64,000 nt of DNA from Solimonas fluminis (lineage in GTDB: Bacteria > Pseudomonadota > Gammaproteobacteria > Nevskiales > Nevskiaceae): NCBI RefSeq assembly GCF_002930645.1, contig NZ_PSNW01000010.1:281-64280 (forward strand). Direction: 5' to 3'. Shown in pieces: positions 20,047 through 29,362 of the stretch; positions within the stretch are counted from its first letter, which is position 1; the number at the start of each line of letters is the position of its first letter. A program made the translations under genes and the position numbers. The notes beneath the pieces were generated by a model. That model worked only from the letters and a program-made list of their open reading frames with translations. It was not told the DNA's origin and searched no databases.

Positions 20047-21285
20047 ATGAATCTCGACTACACGACCGAAGAGCTGGCCTTCCGCGACGAGGTCCGCGCC
20101 TGGATCAAGCAGGCCTACGATCCGGAGCTGAAGAAGCTGATGTCGCAGAGCAAGAACGGCTATCTGGACAAGGCCGGGCAGGTGAAATGGCAGAAGAAGC
20201 TGGCCGCCAGGGGCTGGGCCGCGCCGGGCTGGCCGGTGCAGTACGGCGGGCCGGACTGGACGCCGACGCAGCGCTATATCTTCCAGAGCGAGACGGCGGC
20301 GGCGGGTTGCCCGATCGTCTCGCCGATGGGCATCGCCATGGTGGCGTACGTCATCATGGAGTACGGCACCGAGGCACAGAAGCAGAGCTTCCTGCCGAAG
20401 ATCCTCAATACCGACGAATGCTGGTGCCAGGGCTACTCCGAGCCGGGCTCCGGCTCCGACCTCGCCTCGCTGCAGATGAGCGCGGTGCGTGACGGCGACC
20501 ACTACGTACTCAACGGCTCCAAGATCTGGACCACGCACGCGCAGTGGGCGGACTGGATCTTCTGCCTGGTGCGCACCAACCGCGAGGCCAAGGCCCAGAG
20601 CGGCATCAGCTTCCTGCTGGCCGACATGCGCACGCCCGGCATCAGCATCCGGCCGCTGCCCTCGCTGGACGGCCCCATCGACGGCGAACAGGAGGTCAAC
20701 CAGCTGTTCTTCGAGAACGTGTGCGTGCCGGTGGAGAACCGCATCGGCGAGGAAGGGCTGGGCTGGACCTACGCCAAGTACCTGCTGCAGTTCGAGCGCG
20801 GCACGGCCTACGGCTCGCTGCTGCGCTACCTGCTGGCCAAGATCCGCCATATCGCCAGGGAGCAGCCCGCCGGCAACGGCGGCCGGCTGATCGACGATCC
20901 GGATTTCCGCCGACGCTATGCCGAACTGGCGGTACGGGTGGAGGCGGTGGATGCCGCCGAGATGCGCTTCTTCTCCAGCGTGGAGTCGGGTGCGGCCATC
21001 GGTGCCATGTCGAGCATGTTCAAGCTGGTGGGCACGGAGCTGCAGCAGGCATTGAGCGAGCTGGCCATGGAGGCGCTGGGGCCCGACGGGCTGCCCTTCG
21101 TGCAGGACAGCTTCGCCGAGGTCCGTGGCCGCGAGGCTCCAGTGCGCCCCATCCCGGACCATGCGGCGGCGGTGACGCCGCTGTACTTCAACTACCGCAA
21201 GACCTCGATCTACGCCGGCACCAACGAGATCCAGCGCAACCTGCTGGCGCGCCATGTGCTCAGCTCCGCGGGAGTGCGCGGATGA
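20047..21285 (+). CDS. Acyl-CoA dehydrogenase, probable catalytic partner subunit
   Basis: 412 residues. Shows YSEPGSGSDLASLQM, SKIWTTHAQWADW and the C-terminal SIYAGTNEIQRNLLARHVL. At the classical catalytic glutamate position the motif reads YAGT rather than YEGT; a Glu in LLQFERGTAYGS on helix G is a candidate base, as in IVD-like and several actinobacterial FadE proteins. It is paired with the dehydrogenase just upstream and overlaps the following SDR gene (ATGA at 21282). The acyl chain oxidised cannot be read from sequence; a branched, terpenoid or steroid side chain is a reasonable guess. Confidence 0.88.
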   Translation: MNLDYTTEELAFRDEVRAWIKQAYDPELKKLMSQSKNGYLDKAGQVKWQKKLAARGWAAPGWPVQYGGPDWTPTQRYIFQSETAAAGCPIVSPMGIAMVAYVIMEYGTEAQKQSFLPKILNTDECWCQGYSEPGSGSDLASLQMSAVRDGDHYVLNGSKIWTTHAQWADWIFCLVRTNREAKAQSGISFLLADMRTPGISIRPLPSLDGPIDGEQEVNQLFFENVCVPVENRIGEEGLGWTYAKYLLQFERGTAYGSLLRYLLAKIRHIAREQPAGNGGRLIDDPDFRRRYAELAVRVEAVDAAEMRFFSSVESGAAIGAMSSMFKLVGTELQQALSELAMEALGPDGLPFVQDSFAEVRGREAPVRPIPDHAAAVTPLYFNYRKTSIYAGTNEIQRNLLARHVLSSAGVRG

Positions 21286-22064
21286 CCTACGCCCCCTTCG
21301 ATCTCTCCGGGCGCGTGGTCCTGGTTACCGGCGGCAATGCCGGCATCGGGCTGGGCATCGCCGAGGGCCTGGCGCAGGCCGGGGCCGATGTCTGCATCTG
21401 GGGCACCCGCGAGGCGCGCAACGCCGAGGCCCTGGAGCGCCTGCGCGCCCACGGACGCCGCGCCGCGGCGCTGCGCTGCGACGTGTCGAGCAAGGCGGAG
21501 GTGGATCGCAGCTTCGCCGCCACGCTGGAGCAGTTCGGGCGCGTGGACGGCTGCTTCGCCAATGCCGGCGTCATGAGCGTGCAGAAGCCTTTCCACGAGA
21601 TGAGCGAGGCGGACCTGGACCGCACCTTCGGCGTCAACCTGAAGGGAGCCCTCTTCACCTTGCAGTGCGCGGCGCAGCACATGAAGCAGCGCGCCGAGGC
21701 CGGCGATGCCTTCGGCCGGCTGGTGGCCACCAGCAGCCTCTCGGCCGTGTCGGGCCTGGCGCGCGGCGAGGACTACGCCGCCACCAAGGGTGCGCTGCTG
21801 TCGACCATGCGCGGGCTTTGTGTCGAGTACGCGCGCTACGGCGTCACCGCGAACTCGATCGTGCCGGGCTGGATCGAGACGGCGATGACCGGGCCGCTGC
21901 TGGAAAGCGCCAAGTTCGTCAGCGCGGTGACCGCGCGCATCCCGCAGCGCCGCTTCGGCAAGCCGGAGGATTTCGCCGGCATCGCGGTGTACCTGATGTC
22001 CAAGGCCAGCGCGCACCATACCGGCGACTGCTTCACGATCGACGGCGGTTACCACAATTTCTGA
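21282..22064 (+). CDS. Short-chain dehydrogenase/reductase
   Basis: 260-residue Rossmann-fold SDR. Cofactor motif VLVTGGNAGIGLGIA, then NAG within FANAGVMS, and the catalytic triad Ser (ATSSLSAVSG) and Tyr-x3-Lys (DYAATKGAL). The C-terminus GDCFTIDGGYHNF is typical of classical SDRs. It starts four bases inside the previous dehydrogenase gene and is followed by an enoyl-CoA hydratase gene, so a 3-hydroxyacyl-CoA dehydrogenase role in the same beta-oxidation route is likely. That role is inferred from the operon. Confidence 0.88.
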   Translation: MTYAPFDLSGRVVLVTGGNAGIGLGIAEGLAQAGADVCIWGTREARNAEALERLRAHGRRAAALRCDVSSKAEVDRSFAATLEQFGRVDGCFANAGVMSVQKPFHEMSEADLDRTFGVNLKGALFTLQCAAQHMKQRAEAGDAFGRLVATSSLSAVSGLARGEDYAATKGALLSTMRGLCVEYARYGVTANSIVPGWIETAMTGPLLESAKFVSAVTARIPQRRFGKPEDFAGIAVYLMSKASAHHTGDCFTIDGGYHNF

Positions 22065-22071
22065 GGTGACG

Positions 22072-22938
22072 ATGGACTTCTCCACGATCCGGTACGAAAA
22101 GGACGGTCATGTCCTGACGATCACGCTCCATCGTCCCGAGCGCATGAACGCCTTCACCTTCACGATGGCGGACGAGCTGATCCGCGCCATCGACCTGGCG
22201 GACGCCGACGGCGACATCCGGGCCGTCATCCTCACCGGTGCCGGCCGCGCCTTCTGCGCCGGCGCGGACCTGGAGAAGGGGCAGGATGCCTTCCGCTACG
22301 AGACGCCGGAGGGCCAGGAGCCCGACTGGGACGAGGTGCGCGATGCCGGCGGCAAGGTAGCGCTGCGCTTCTTCGAGTGCCGCAAGCCGATGATCGCCGC
22401 GATCAATGGTCCGGCGGTGGGGGTGGGGGCGACCATCACGCTGCCGGCGGACATCCGGCTGGCCGCGGAAGGAGCGAAGATGGGTTTCGTGTTCTGTGCC
22501 CGCGGCATCGCTCCGGACGGAGCCAGCAGCTGGTTCCTGCCGAAGATCGTCGGCCTGCCGCAGGCCCTGGAGTGGGTGCTGACGGCCCGGGTGTTTCCCG
22601 CCGAGGAGGCCTTGCGGGCAGGGCTGGTGCGATCGCTGCACGCCCCGGGCGAGCTGCTGGCCGCGGCGCGGCGGCTGGCCGACGAGATCGCCGCGAACGT
22701 AGCGCCGGTGTCGGCCACGGTGGCGCGGCAGATGATCTGGCGCATGGCGGGCAGCCCGCACCCGGTGCATGCCAATGCGCACGAGACCCGCGCGATCTAC
22801 TGGCGCGGCCGCAGCGAGGACGTGAAGGAGGGGGTGATGTCCTTCCTGGAGAAGCGGCCGGCGAAGTATTCCAACCGCGTGCCGGAGGACCTGCCGCCGG
22901 GCTACCCCTGGTGGGGCGAGGAGCCGGAGTTCCGCTAG
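22072..22938 (+). CDS. Enoyl-CoA hydratase/isomerase family protein
   Basis: 288-residue crotonase-fold enzyme. The oxyanion-hole loop GAGRAFCAGADLEKG and the NGPAVGVGATITLPADIRLAAE helix region are clear; the C-terminal stretch VMSFLEKRPAKYSNRVP is characteristic of one subgroup. It probably hydrates the enoyl-CoA formed by the upstream dehydrogenases. ATG 22072 with GAGG five bases upstream was chosen over GTG 22066. It ends the 18.9-22.9 kb operon. It could in principle supply the missing methylglutaconyl-CoA hydratase step, but nothing specific supports that. Confidence 0.9.
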   Translation: MDFSTIRYEKDGHVLTITLHRPERMNAFTFTMADELIRAIDLADADGDIRAVILTGAGRAFCAGADLEKGQDAFRYETPEGQEPDWDEVRDAGGKVALRFFECRKPMIAAINGPAVGVGATITLPADIRLAAEGAKMGFVFCARGIAPDGASSWFLPKIVGLPQALEWVLTARVFPAEEALRAGLVRSLHAPGELLAAARRLADEIAANVAPVSATVARQMIWRMAGSPHPVHANAHETRAIYWRGRSEDVKEGVMSFLEKRPAKYSNRVPEDLPPGYPWWGEEPEFR

Positions 22939-22941
22939 GCC

Positions 22942-24975
22942 CTAGCTGGCCAGCGCCTGGGTGCGGGCCAGGCGTTCCTGGTTCTTCAGCATCCAGGCCT
23001 CGAAGTCGGCGGCGGACATGGCCTTGCTGAACAGCCAGCCCTGGCCGCAGTTGACACCCTTGCGCGACAGGAACAGCTGCTGCTCGACGGTTTCGATGCC
23101 CTCGGCCACCACGCGCAGGCCCAAGTCATGGCCCAGGGTGATGATGGTACTCATCACCGACATCGCTTCCTGTTCCTGCGGAATGCCCTGCAGGAAGCTG
23201 CGGTCGATCTTGATCGCCTGCACCGGCAGCTTGCGCAGGTAATTGAGCGAGGAGTAGCCGACGCCGAAGTCGTCCACCGCGGCACTGACGCCGCGCATCA
23301 GCAACTGCTGCAGCAGCGCGCTGGTGCGGTCGATGTCGTCCAGCACGATGTTCTCGGTGATCTCCAGCATCAGGCGGTCGCGCGACAGCGGCGAGGCGAT
23401 GAGGGCCTTCTCGACGTGGCGGACGAAGTCCGGATGGCGGAACTGGTGGGCGGAGACGTTGACCGCGACATAGGGCAGGTCGAGCCCGCGCGACTGCCAG
23501 TCGGCGATCTGGCGGCAGGCCTGCTGCATGACCCACTCGCCGAGCTGGATGATCAGTCCGCTGGACTCGGCCACCGGGATGAACTCGCCCGGCGGCACCA
23601 TGACGCCGTCGCGCGGCCAGCGGATCAGGGCCTCGGCGCCGCGCAGCTCGCCATTCTCCAGGCCGACCAGGGGCTGGTAGTGCAGCACCAGCTCGTTGCG
23701 GATCAGGGCCTGGCGCAGCTGCTTGGCCAGGCGCAGGTGCTGATGCGACTGCTGCTGCAGCTCGGGGCGGAACACCATGACCTCGCCCAGTCCGGCCTGC
23801 TCGGTACGGTAGAGGGCTTCGTCGCTGCGGCGCAGCAGCAGGTCGATGTCGCCGCCGTGGTCCGGATAGATCGACACGCCGATGTCGCAGCTGACCATGA
23901 CGCCGCCGGCGTTGGCCAGCGGAGCGCCGATGTCGCGGCGCAGGCCCAGGCAGCGGCCCTGCAGGTCCAGCAGTTCGCCGCTGGGGTGGACCTGGGTGAT
24001 CCAGATGAAGCCGTCGCTGCCCATGCGGGTGAGCAGGTCGCCGGAGCCGACCGACTGGCGCAGGCGCAGCGCGATCTCCGCCAGGCCGGCATCGGCGGCG
24101 TTGCCGTCGATGCCGTGGCGCAGCGTGCGGTAGGACGAGAGGCTGATGCTGACCACGGCCAGGCGCTGCTGCTGCTCGTGCGCGTCCTGCACGCGCTTGC
24201 GCAGCAGCTCGCGGAACAGCTTGCGGTCGGGCAGGCGGGTGACGTCGTCGATGCTGGCCTTGCTGAGCGCCACGCGCTGGCCGTCCAGCGCCAGCTTGAG
24301 CTCGGACATGCGGTCCTCGCGCAGGCGGTGCAGCGAGGCGATGGTGCCGAGGCTGAACAGGGTTACCGCCAGGCCGCTGGCGACCTGGAAGACATTCATC
24401 CAGAAGGCGGGGGTCGGCGGCAGGGAGTAGCCGACCCAGAGCAGGGTGTTGGGGGCCAGGGCGGCGAGCAGCAGCAGGGCTCCGGCCAGGATGCCGATGG
24501 CCGTCCACTGGCCCTGGCGAAGGCGCTGCCAGGAACCGATCAGCAGGCCCAGCGCCGTCGCCGCGGCCAGCGGGCCGAGCAGGCGCAGCGACCAGGCCGC
24601 AGGCAGCAGCAGGGCGGCGCCGGCGGCCAGCAGCAGCAGGCCGTTGAGGACCCGCAGCCCCGGGTCCAGGGCGGGCAGTCGCCGGCGGCTGTCCAGGGAC
24701 AGCCGCCCGTAGCGCAGCACGGTGGCGCTGAACAGGGCGCCGAACAGCGGCATGGCGGGCGCCGTGAGTTTCGCCGGCCCGGGGATCTGGCCGCGCCAGG
24801 CCAGCAGCCACAGCAGCGACAGCAGGGCACTCAGGGCGAGCCAGGGCATGGAGGGCTCGTCGCGGTAGCGGGCGTAGATCGCCAGGCCCAGCACGCCGAT
24901 GGCCAGCAGGAAGCCGACATGGACCCCGGCGACGGGATCGGGGTAGGGCGTGCCGAGTATCAGGCCCTCGGGCAT
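22942..24975 (-). CDS. Membrane GGDEF-EAL cyclic-di-GMP phosphodiesterase
   Basis: About 677 residues. The N-terminal third holds seven or so hydrophobic helices, then a short coiled linker (LHRLREDRMSELKLAL), a GGDEF domain and an EAL domain. The GGDEF signature is degraded to GSDGF, so cyclase activity is unlikely. The EAL domain looks active: EALIRW, ENIVLDD, DDFGVGYSSLNYL and VAEGIET are intact. The protein should therefore degrade cyclic-di-GMP, with the membrane part as sensor. The start may instead be 25047, which adds 24 residues. Confidence 0.9.
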   Translation of the reverse strand: MPEGLILGTPYPDPVAGVHVGFLLAIGVLGLAIYARYRDEPSMPWLALSALLSLLWLLAWRGQIPGPAKLTAPAMPLFGALFSATVLRYGRLSLDSRRRLPALDPGLRVLNGLLLLAAGAALLLPAAWSLRLLGPLAAATALGLLIGSWQRLRQGQWTAIGILAGALLLLAALAPNTLLWVGYSLPPTPAFWMNVFQVASGLAVTLFSLGTIASLHRLREDRMSELKLALDGQRVALSKASIDDVTRLPDRKLFRELLRKRVQDAHEQQQRLAVVSISLSSYRTLRHGIDGNAADAGLAEIALRLRQSVGSGDLLTRMGSDGFIWITQVHPSGELLDLQGRCLGLRRDIGAPLANAGGVMVSCDIGVSIYPDHGGDIDLLLRRSDEALYRTEQAGLGEVMVFRPELQQQSHQHLRLAKQLRQALIRNELVLHYQPLVGLENGELRGAEALIRWPRDGVMVPPGEFIPVAESSGLIIQLGEWVMQQACRQIADWQSRGLDLPYVAVNVSAHQFRHPDFVRHVEKALIASPLSRDRLMLEITENIVLDDIDRTSALLQQLLMRGVSAAVDDFGVGYSSLNYLRKLPVQAIKIDRSFLQGIPQEQEAMSVMSTIITLGHDLGLRVVAEGIETVEQQLFLSRKGVNCGQGWLFSKAMSAADFEAWMLKNQERLARTQALAS

Positions 24976-25191
24976 CAAGGGGTCCCCCGGGGACGGGAGA
25001 GGTCCTGCGCGCGCTCTTTTTCGATGGCGTTCATGTGGTAAGCCCATTCTGGCATTAGTCCCGCCGCAAGGCGACGGGAATTCCGCATCATGTCAACGGG
25101 CTATGGCTGGCTGCGTTTCAACGTCTTGATGACACAATACCGCTGCTAGGCTTCCCGCCCCCCGACCCTTCGACCCGCCAAACCCGCATTC

Positions 25192-26547
25192 ATGAATTCG
25201 AACAACAATCTGCGCTCCGGACGCCCCGGCCGGCGCTGGGGCCTGTGGGCCGCCGCCGTGCTGGTGCTCGCCGCCGTCCTCTGGTTCGGCAAGGGCCTGT
25301 TCAAGGGCGAGAAGCCCCCCGAGTTCACCACGGCGCCTGCCGAGCGCGGCGAGGTGGTGGCCAAGGTGACCGCCACCGGCACCCTGTCGGCGCTGGTCAC
25401 GGTCCAGGTGGGCAGCCAGGTCAGCGGCCGCATCCAGGACCTGTACGTGGATTTCAACTCCCAGGTGAAGAAAGGGCAGCTGATCGCCAAGATCGACCCG
25501 CGCCTGTTCCTGGCCGAGGTCGAGCAGCAGCAGGCCAATGTGATGGCGGCGCAGGCCAACCTGACCCGCGCCAAGGTTCAGGCCCAGGATGCCCGGCGCC
25601 AGGCCCGGCGTGCCGACGAGCTGTCGCCCCGCGGCCTGATCTCGCAGAGCGAGCGCGACACCGCCCAGGCGACGGCCGATGCCGCCGATGCCTCGGTGGT
25701 GTCCTCGCAGGCCGCCCTGGCCCAGGCGCGCGCGGCGCTGAACCGCGCCCAGGTGAACCTCAACTACACCGACATCATCTCGCCGACCGACGGCGTGGTG
25801 ATCTCGCGCAGCGTGGACGTCGGCCAGACCGTGGCGGCCTCGCTGCAGGCCCCGGTGCTGTTCACCATCGCCCAGGACCTGCGGCAGATGCAGGTCAATA
25901 CCAGCGTGGCGGAGTCGGACGTCGGCAAGCTGCAGGGCGGCATGAAGGCCAACTTCACGGTGGACGCCTATCCGGGCGAGCGCTTCCGCGGCGAGGTGCG
26001 GCAGGTGCGCGATGCCGCCACCACCACGCAGAACGTGGTCACCTACGATGCCGTGCTCGACGTGACCAACGAGGAACTGAAGCTCAAGCCCGGCATGACC
26101 GCGAACGTGACCTTCGTCTATGCCCGGCGCGAGGACGTGCTCAAGGTGCCGAATGCGGCGCTGCGCTTCCGCATGCCAGGTGCCGACGGCCAGCACGGCA
26201 ATGGCGGGCCCAAGGCGGCGGCCGCCCCGGCGCAGGCCCAGGCGCGTCCGGAATCCGGCGCGCGACAGGCCCCGGCGGGCACGGAGGCCGGCGCGGCCAA
26301 TGGCAATGGCGAGCGCCGGCAGCGCCGCCAGCGGGGCGGCGAGGGCGCCTCCAGCGGTCCGCGCACGGTCTACGTGCTCCGAGAAGGCCAGGCGCAGCCG
26401 GTGGAGATCAAGACCGGCATCAGCGACGGCAGCTACACCGAGGTGATCGAGGGCAGCCTGAAGGAAGGCGATGAACTGATCACCGACATGCCCTCCGCCG
26501 AGGACGACAAGCCGCGCAGCGGCGCCCCCGGCATGCGCATGTTCTGA
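25192..26547 (+). CDS. MacA-like periplasmic adaptor of an efflux ABC system
   Basis: 451-residue membrane fusion protein. One N-terminal helix (about 15-30: WAAAVLVLAAVLWFGKGLF), then the lipoyl/coiled-coil hairpin (VQVGSQVSGRIQDLYVDFNSQVKKGQ; VEQQQANVMAAQANLTRAK) and a beta-barrel domain. A low-complexity insert (about residues 325-390, rich in Ala, Gly, Gln and Arg) interrupts the last domain and is not usual for MacA. It forms one operon with an ATPase and a permease downstream. No outer-membrane TolC-like gene is nearby. The substrate is unknown; macrolide names are by homology only. Confidence 0.9.
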   Translation: MNSNNNLRSGRPGRRWGLWAAAVLVLAAVLWFGKGLFKGEKPPEFTTAPAERGEVVAKVTATGTLSALVTVQVGSQVSGRIQDLYVDFNSQVKKGQLIAKIDPRLFLAEVEQQQANVMAAQANLTRAKVQAQDARRQARRADELSPRGLISQSERDTAQATADAADASVVSSQAALAQARAALNRAQVNLNYTDIISPTDGVVISRSVDVGQTVAASLQAPVLFTIAQDLRQMQVNTSVAESDVGKLQGGMKANFTVDAYPGERFRGEVRQVRDAATTTQNVVTYDAVLDVTNEELKLKPGMTANVTFVYARREDVLKVPNAALRFRMPGADGQHGNGGPKAAAAPAQAQARPESGARQAPAGTEAGAANGNGERRQRRQRGGEGASSGPRTVYVLREGQAQPVEIKTGISDGSYTEVIEGSLKEGDELITDMPSAEDDKPRSGAPGMRMF

Positions 26548-26561
26548 GGCAGGCCCTCGAC

Positions 26562-27269
26562 ATGGCACTGATCGAACTGCGTGACGTCACCCGCGAGTAC
26601 CACATGGGCGACGTGGAGGTGCGCGCGCTGCGCGGCGTCACCCTGGACATCGAGGCCGGCGAGTTCGTGGCCATCATGGGCACCTCCGGCTCCGGCAAGT
26701 CCACGCTGATGAACACCCTGGGCTGCCTGGATCGCCCGACCGCGGGCCATTACCGGCTCGACGGCCGCGAGGTGTCCACGCTGGGCCGCGACGAGCTGGC
26801 CGACATCCGCAACCGCACGCTGGGCTTCGTGTTCCAGAACTTCAACCTGCTGGCGCGCACCAGTGCGCTGGAGAACGTGGAGCTGCCGCTGCTGTACGCG
26901 GGGGTGCCCGCCGCCGAGCGCCACGCCCGCGCGACCGCCGCGCTGGAGCGCGTGGGCCTGGGCAAGCGCCTGGACCATACGCCGAGCCAGCTTTCCGGCG
27001 GCCAGCAGCAGCGCGTGGCCATTGCCCGCGCCCTGGTCGGCGAGCCGCGCGTGATCCTGGCCGACGAGCCCACCGGCAATCTCGATTCCGCCACCAGCGT
27101 GGAGGTCATGGCCCTGCTGCAGTCGCTGGGGCGGGCCGGCATCACCGTGATCCTGGTGACGCATGAGCCCGATATCGCCGAATACGCGGCGCGCAACATC
27201 GTGATGAAGGACGGACAGGTGATCAGCGATATCCGCCGCGAGCCGGTGATCGCCGAGGTGCAGGCATGA
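26562..27269 (+). CDS. MacB-type ABC transporter ATPase
   Basis: 235-residue ATPase of the LolD/MacB group. Walker [11 protein letters not shown]-loop VFQNFNLL, signature [15 protein letters not shown], Walker [13 protein letters not shown] and the H-loop VTHEPD are all intact. It starts 14 bases after the adaptor gene, and its stop overlaps the permease ATG (ATGA at 27266). In E. coli MacB the ATPase and permease are one protein; here they are separate, as in Bacillus YknYZ-type systems. Confidence 0.93.
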   Translation: MALIELRDVTREYHMGDVEVRALRGVTLDIEAGEFVAIMGTSGSGKSTLMNTLGCLDRPTAGHYRLDGREVSTLGRDELADIRNRTLGFVFQNFNLLARTSALENVELPLLYAGVPAAERHARATAALERVGLGKRLDHTPSQLSGGQQQRVAIARALVGEPRVILADEPTGNLDSATSVEVMALLQSLGRAGITVILVTHEPDIAEYAARNIVMKDGQVISDIRREPVIAEVQA

Positions 27270-28492
27270 ACCTGCTGGCCGTGATCCGCGTGGCGATCCG
27301 CGCGCTGCTGCGCAACCGCCTGCGCTCCTTCCTGACCGCCCTGGGCATCATCATCGGCGTGGCCGCCGTGATCGCGATGGTCTCCATCGGCGAGGGCGCC
27401 AAGTCGCGCGTCGAGCAGAGCTTCTCCGCGATGGGCACCAACCTGCTGGTGGTGCGCTCGGGCTCCAGCCAGATGGGCGGCTCGCGCGGCGGCTTCGGCA
27501 GCCAGCCGACCCTGACCTGGGACGATCTCAAGGCGATGCAGACCGAGCTGCCCTCGGTGAAGTATGCGGCGCCCGAACTGCGCAGCAACGCCCCGCTGAT
27601 CTCCGAGGAGCAGAACTGGACCACCCGCGTGGCCGGGGTGACGCCGGACTACCTGCTGGCGCGCAACTGGCGCATCGCCAGCGGCAGCGGCCTGCCGGAG
27701 GACCCCGACTCCAACGTCAAGGTCGTGCTGCTGGGCCAGACCGTGGTGGAGAAGCTGTTCGGCGCCTATTCCGATCCGGTGGGGCAGATCGTGCGCATCC
27801 GCAACGTGCCCTTCGAGGTCGTGGGCGTGCTGGCGGCCAAGGGCCAGTCGCCGATGGGTGACGACTACGATGACACGGCGCTGGTGCCGGTGCGCGCCTA
27901 TGCCGAGAAGCTGCAGGGCGGCCTCAAGAAGTTCATTGCCGGCACGATCTACGTCAGCGCGGCCCCCGGGGTGCCGACCTCCAAGACCGAGAGCGATCTC
28001 ACCAACCTGCTGCGCGACCGGCACCGCATCCGCCCGGGCGCGGAGGATGACTTCAACGTCCGCAACCTGGCCGAGATGGCCAGCGCGCAGGAGGAGAGCA
28101 CCAAGACGCTGACCACCCTGCTGGCGGCCATTGCGGCGGTGTCCCTGCTGGTGGGCGGCATCGGCGTGATGAACATCATGCTGGTATCGGTGACCGAGCG
28201 CACCCGCGAGATCGGCGTGCGCATGGCGGTGGGTGCCCGTCCGCGCGACATCCTGCTGCAGTTCCTGGTGGAGGCGCTGGTGCTGGCCCTGATCGGCGGG
28301 CTGACCGGCGTCGCGCTCGGCGTCACCATCGCCCAGCAGTTGTCCTCGTCCTTCGGCTGGCCGCTGCTGATCCGAGTGGACGTGGTGCTGCTGTCGGTGG
28401 CCGTCAGTGCCGCGGTGGGGGTGGTCTTCGGCCTCTATCCGGCCCGCAAGGCCTCGCAGCTCGATCCGATCGAGGCGCTGAGGTACGAGTAG
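27266..28492 (+). CDS. MacB-type ABC transporter permease (FtsX fold)
   Basis: 408 residues with four membrane helices: one near the N-terminus ([19 protein letters not shown]) and three at the C-terminus (around [20 protein letters not shown]). The large periplasmic MacB core domain lies between them (about 50-275). [19 protein letters not shown] is the coupling-helix region of this family. It completes the three-gene adaptor-ATPase-permease set, a mechanotransmission-type exporter needing a TolC-like partner from elsewhere. Confidence 0.92.
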   Translation: MNLLAVIRVAIRALLRNRLRSFLTALGIIIGVAAVIAMVSIGEGAKSRVEQSFSAMGTNLLVVRSGSSQMGGSRGGFGSQPTLTWDDLKAMQTELPSVKYAAPELRSNAPLISEEQNWTTRVAGVTPDYLLARNWRIASGSGLPEDPDSNVKVVLLGQTVVEKLFGAYSDPVGQIVRIRNVPFEVVGVLAAKGQSPMGDDYDDTALVPVRAYAEKLQGGLKKFIAGTIYVSAAPGVPTSKTESDLTNLLRDRHRIRPGAEDDFNVRNLAEMASAQEESTKTLTTLLAAIAAVSLLVGGIGVMNIMLVSVTERTREIGVRMAVGARPRDILLQFLVEALVLALIGGLTGVALGVTIAQQLSSSFGWPLLIRVDVVLLSVAVSAAVGVVFGLYPARKASQLDPIEALRYE

Positions 28493-28654
28493 GCGAGGGT
28501 CTCGAGGGGCCCGGGGCGCCCGCCTGCCGTCCGGCACCCGTTTCCCTGCCTGTCCAGTCAAGGGGCATGCTGCAAACTGGGGAGGCGCCCCGGGTGGTTT
28601 CGGGCATGCTGTCAACCGGTGCATCATTTGCACCCCTGACGGTCCAAGCTCCTG

Positions 28655-29362
28655 ATGATCCAGCCGAAACAGCGTCATATCCTCGTCACCGGCGGAGGCT
28701 CCGGCCTCGGCGCCGCCACCGCGCGGCTGCTGGCCGGCCAGGGGCACCGCCTGACCCTGCTGGGCCGCCGCGCCGAGGCCCTGGAAGAGGTTGCCGCGCC
28801 GTTGCGCGCCCGGGGAGCGGATGTCCGCGGCCATGCCTGCGACATCGGCGACACGGCGGCCCTGGATGCGCTCTACACCGGCTTCGGCGACACCCCGCCC
28901 GACGGCATCGTCGGCAGCGCCGCGCAATTGCTGATCAAGCCCTTCATGGACACGAGCCTGGAGGAGTACGACCGGGTGATGGACGTGAACGTCCGCGGAC
29001 TCTGGTACCTGTGCCAGCAGGCCTTCCGCACGATGAGCGCGCGGGGCGGGGGCGATATCGTGCTGGTGTCCTCCCTGTCCGGCATCCGCGGCCTGCAGAT
29101 CGCCCCGGGCAAGAGCGTCTACGCCCCCAGCAAGCATGCGGTGACCGGCCTGACCGAAGCCCTGGCCTTCGACGGGCGCGAGTTCAACATCCGCGTCAAT
29201 GCCGTGGCACCCGGCTACATGAGGACCGATATGAATGCGCGCTACGGCCTGTACGGCGGCGTGCAGCCGGAGGATGTGGCGCCCAGCGTGGCCTACCTGC
29301 TGGACCGCGCCCAGTCCGGCGCCACCACCGGCACGACCCTGGAGGTGTTCTGCAATGGCTGA
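28655..29362 (+). CDS. Short-chain dehydrogenase linked to a pterin synthase
   Basis: 235-residue SDR. The cofactor loop [13 protein letters not shown] and the catalytic YAPSK with upstream SSLSG are present. The usual NNAG motif is replaced by GSAA ([14 protein letters not shown]), which is atypical. Its last eight bases overlap the start of a PTPS-II-type 6-pyruvoyltetrahydropterin synthase gene, so the two proteins should work together. A sepiapterin- or pyruvoylpterin-reducing role in tetrahydrobiopterin-like synthesis is inferred from that pairing, not from specific residues. Confidence 0.85.
   Translation: MIQPKQRHILVTGGGSGLGAATARLLAGQGHRLTLLGRRAEALEEVAAPLRARGADVRGHACDIGDTAALDALYTGFGDTPPDGIVGSAAQLLIKPFMDTSLEEYDRVMDVNVRGLWYLCQQAFRTMSARGGGDIVLVSSLSGIRGLQIAPGKSVYAPSKHAVTGLTEALAFDGREFNIRVNAVAPGYMRTDMNARYGLYGGVQPEDVAPSVAYLLDRAQSGATTGTTLEVFCNG

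Noticed and set aside
22072-22938. The enoyl-CoA hydratase as liuC
   Set aside because: It lies in a different operon and carries a distinct C-terminal segment; no methylglutaconyl-specific feature was seen.
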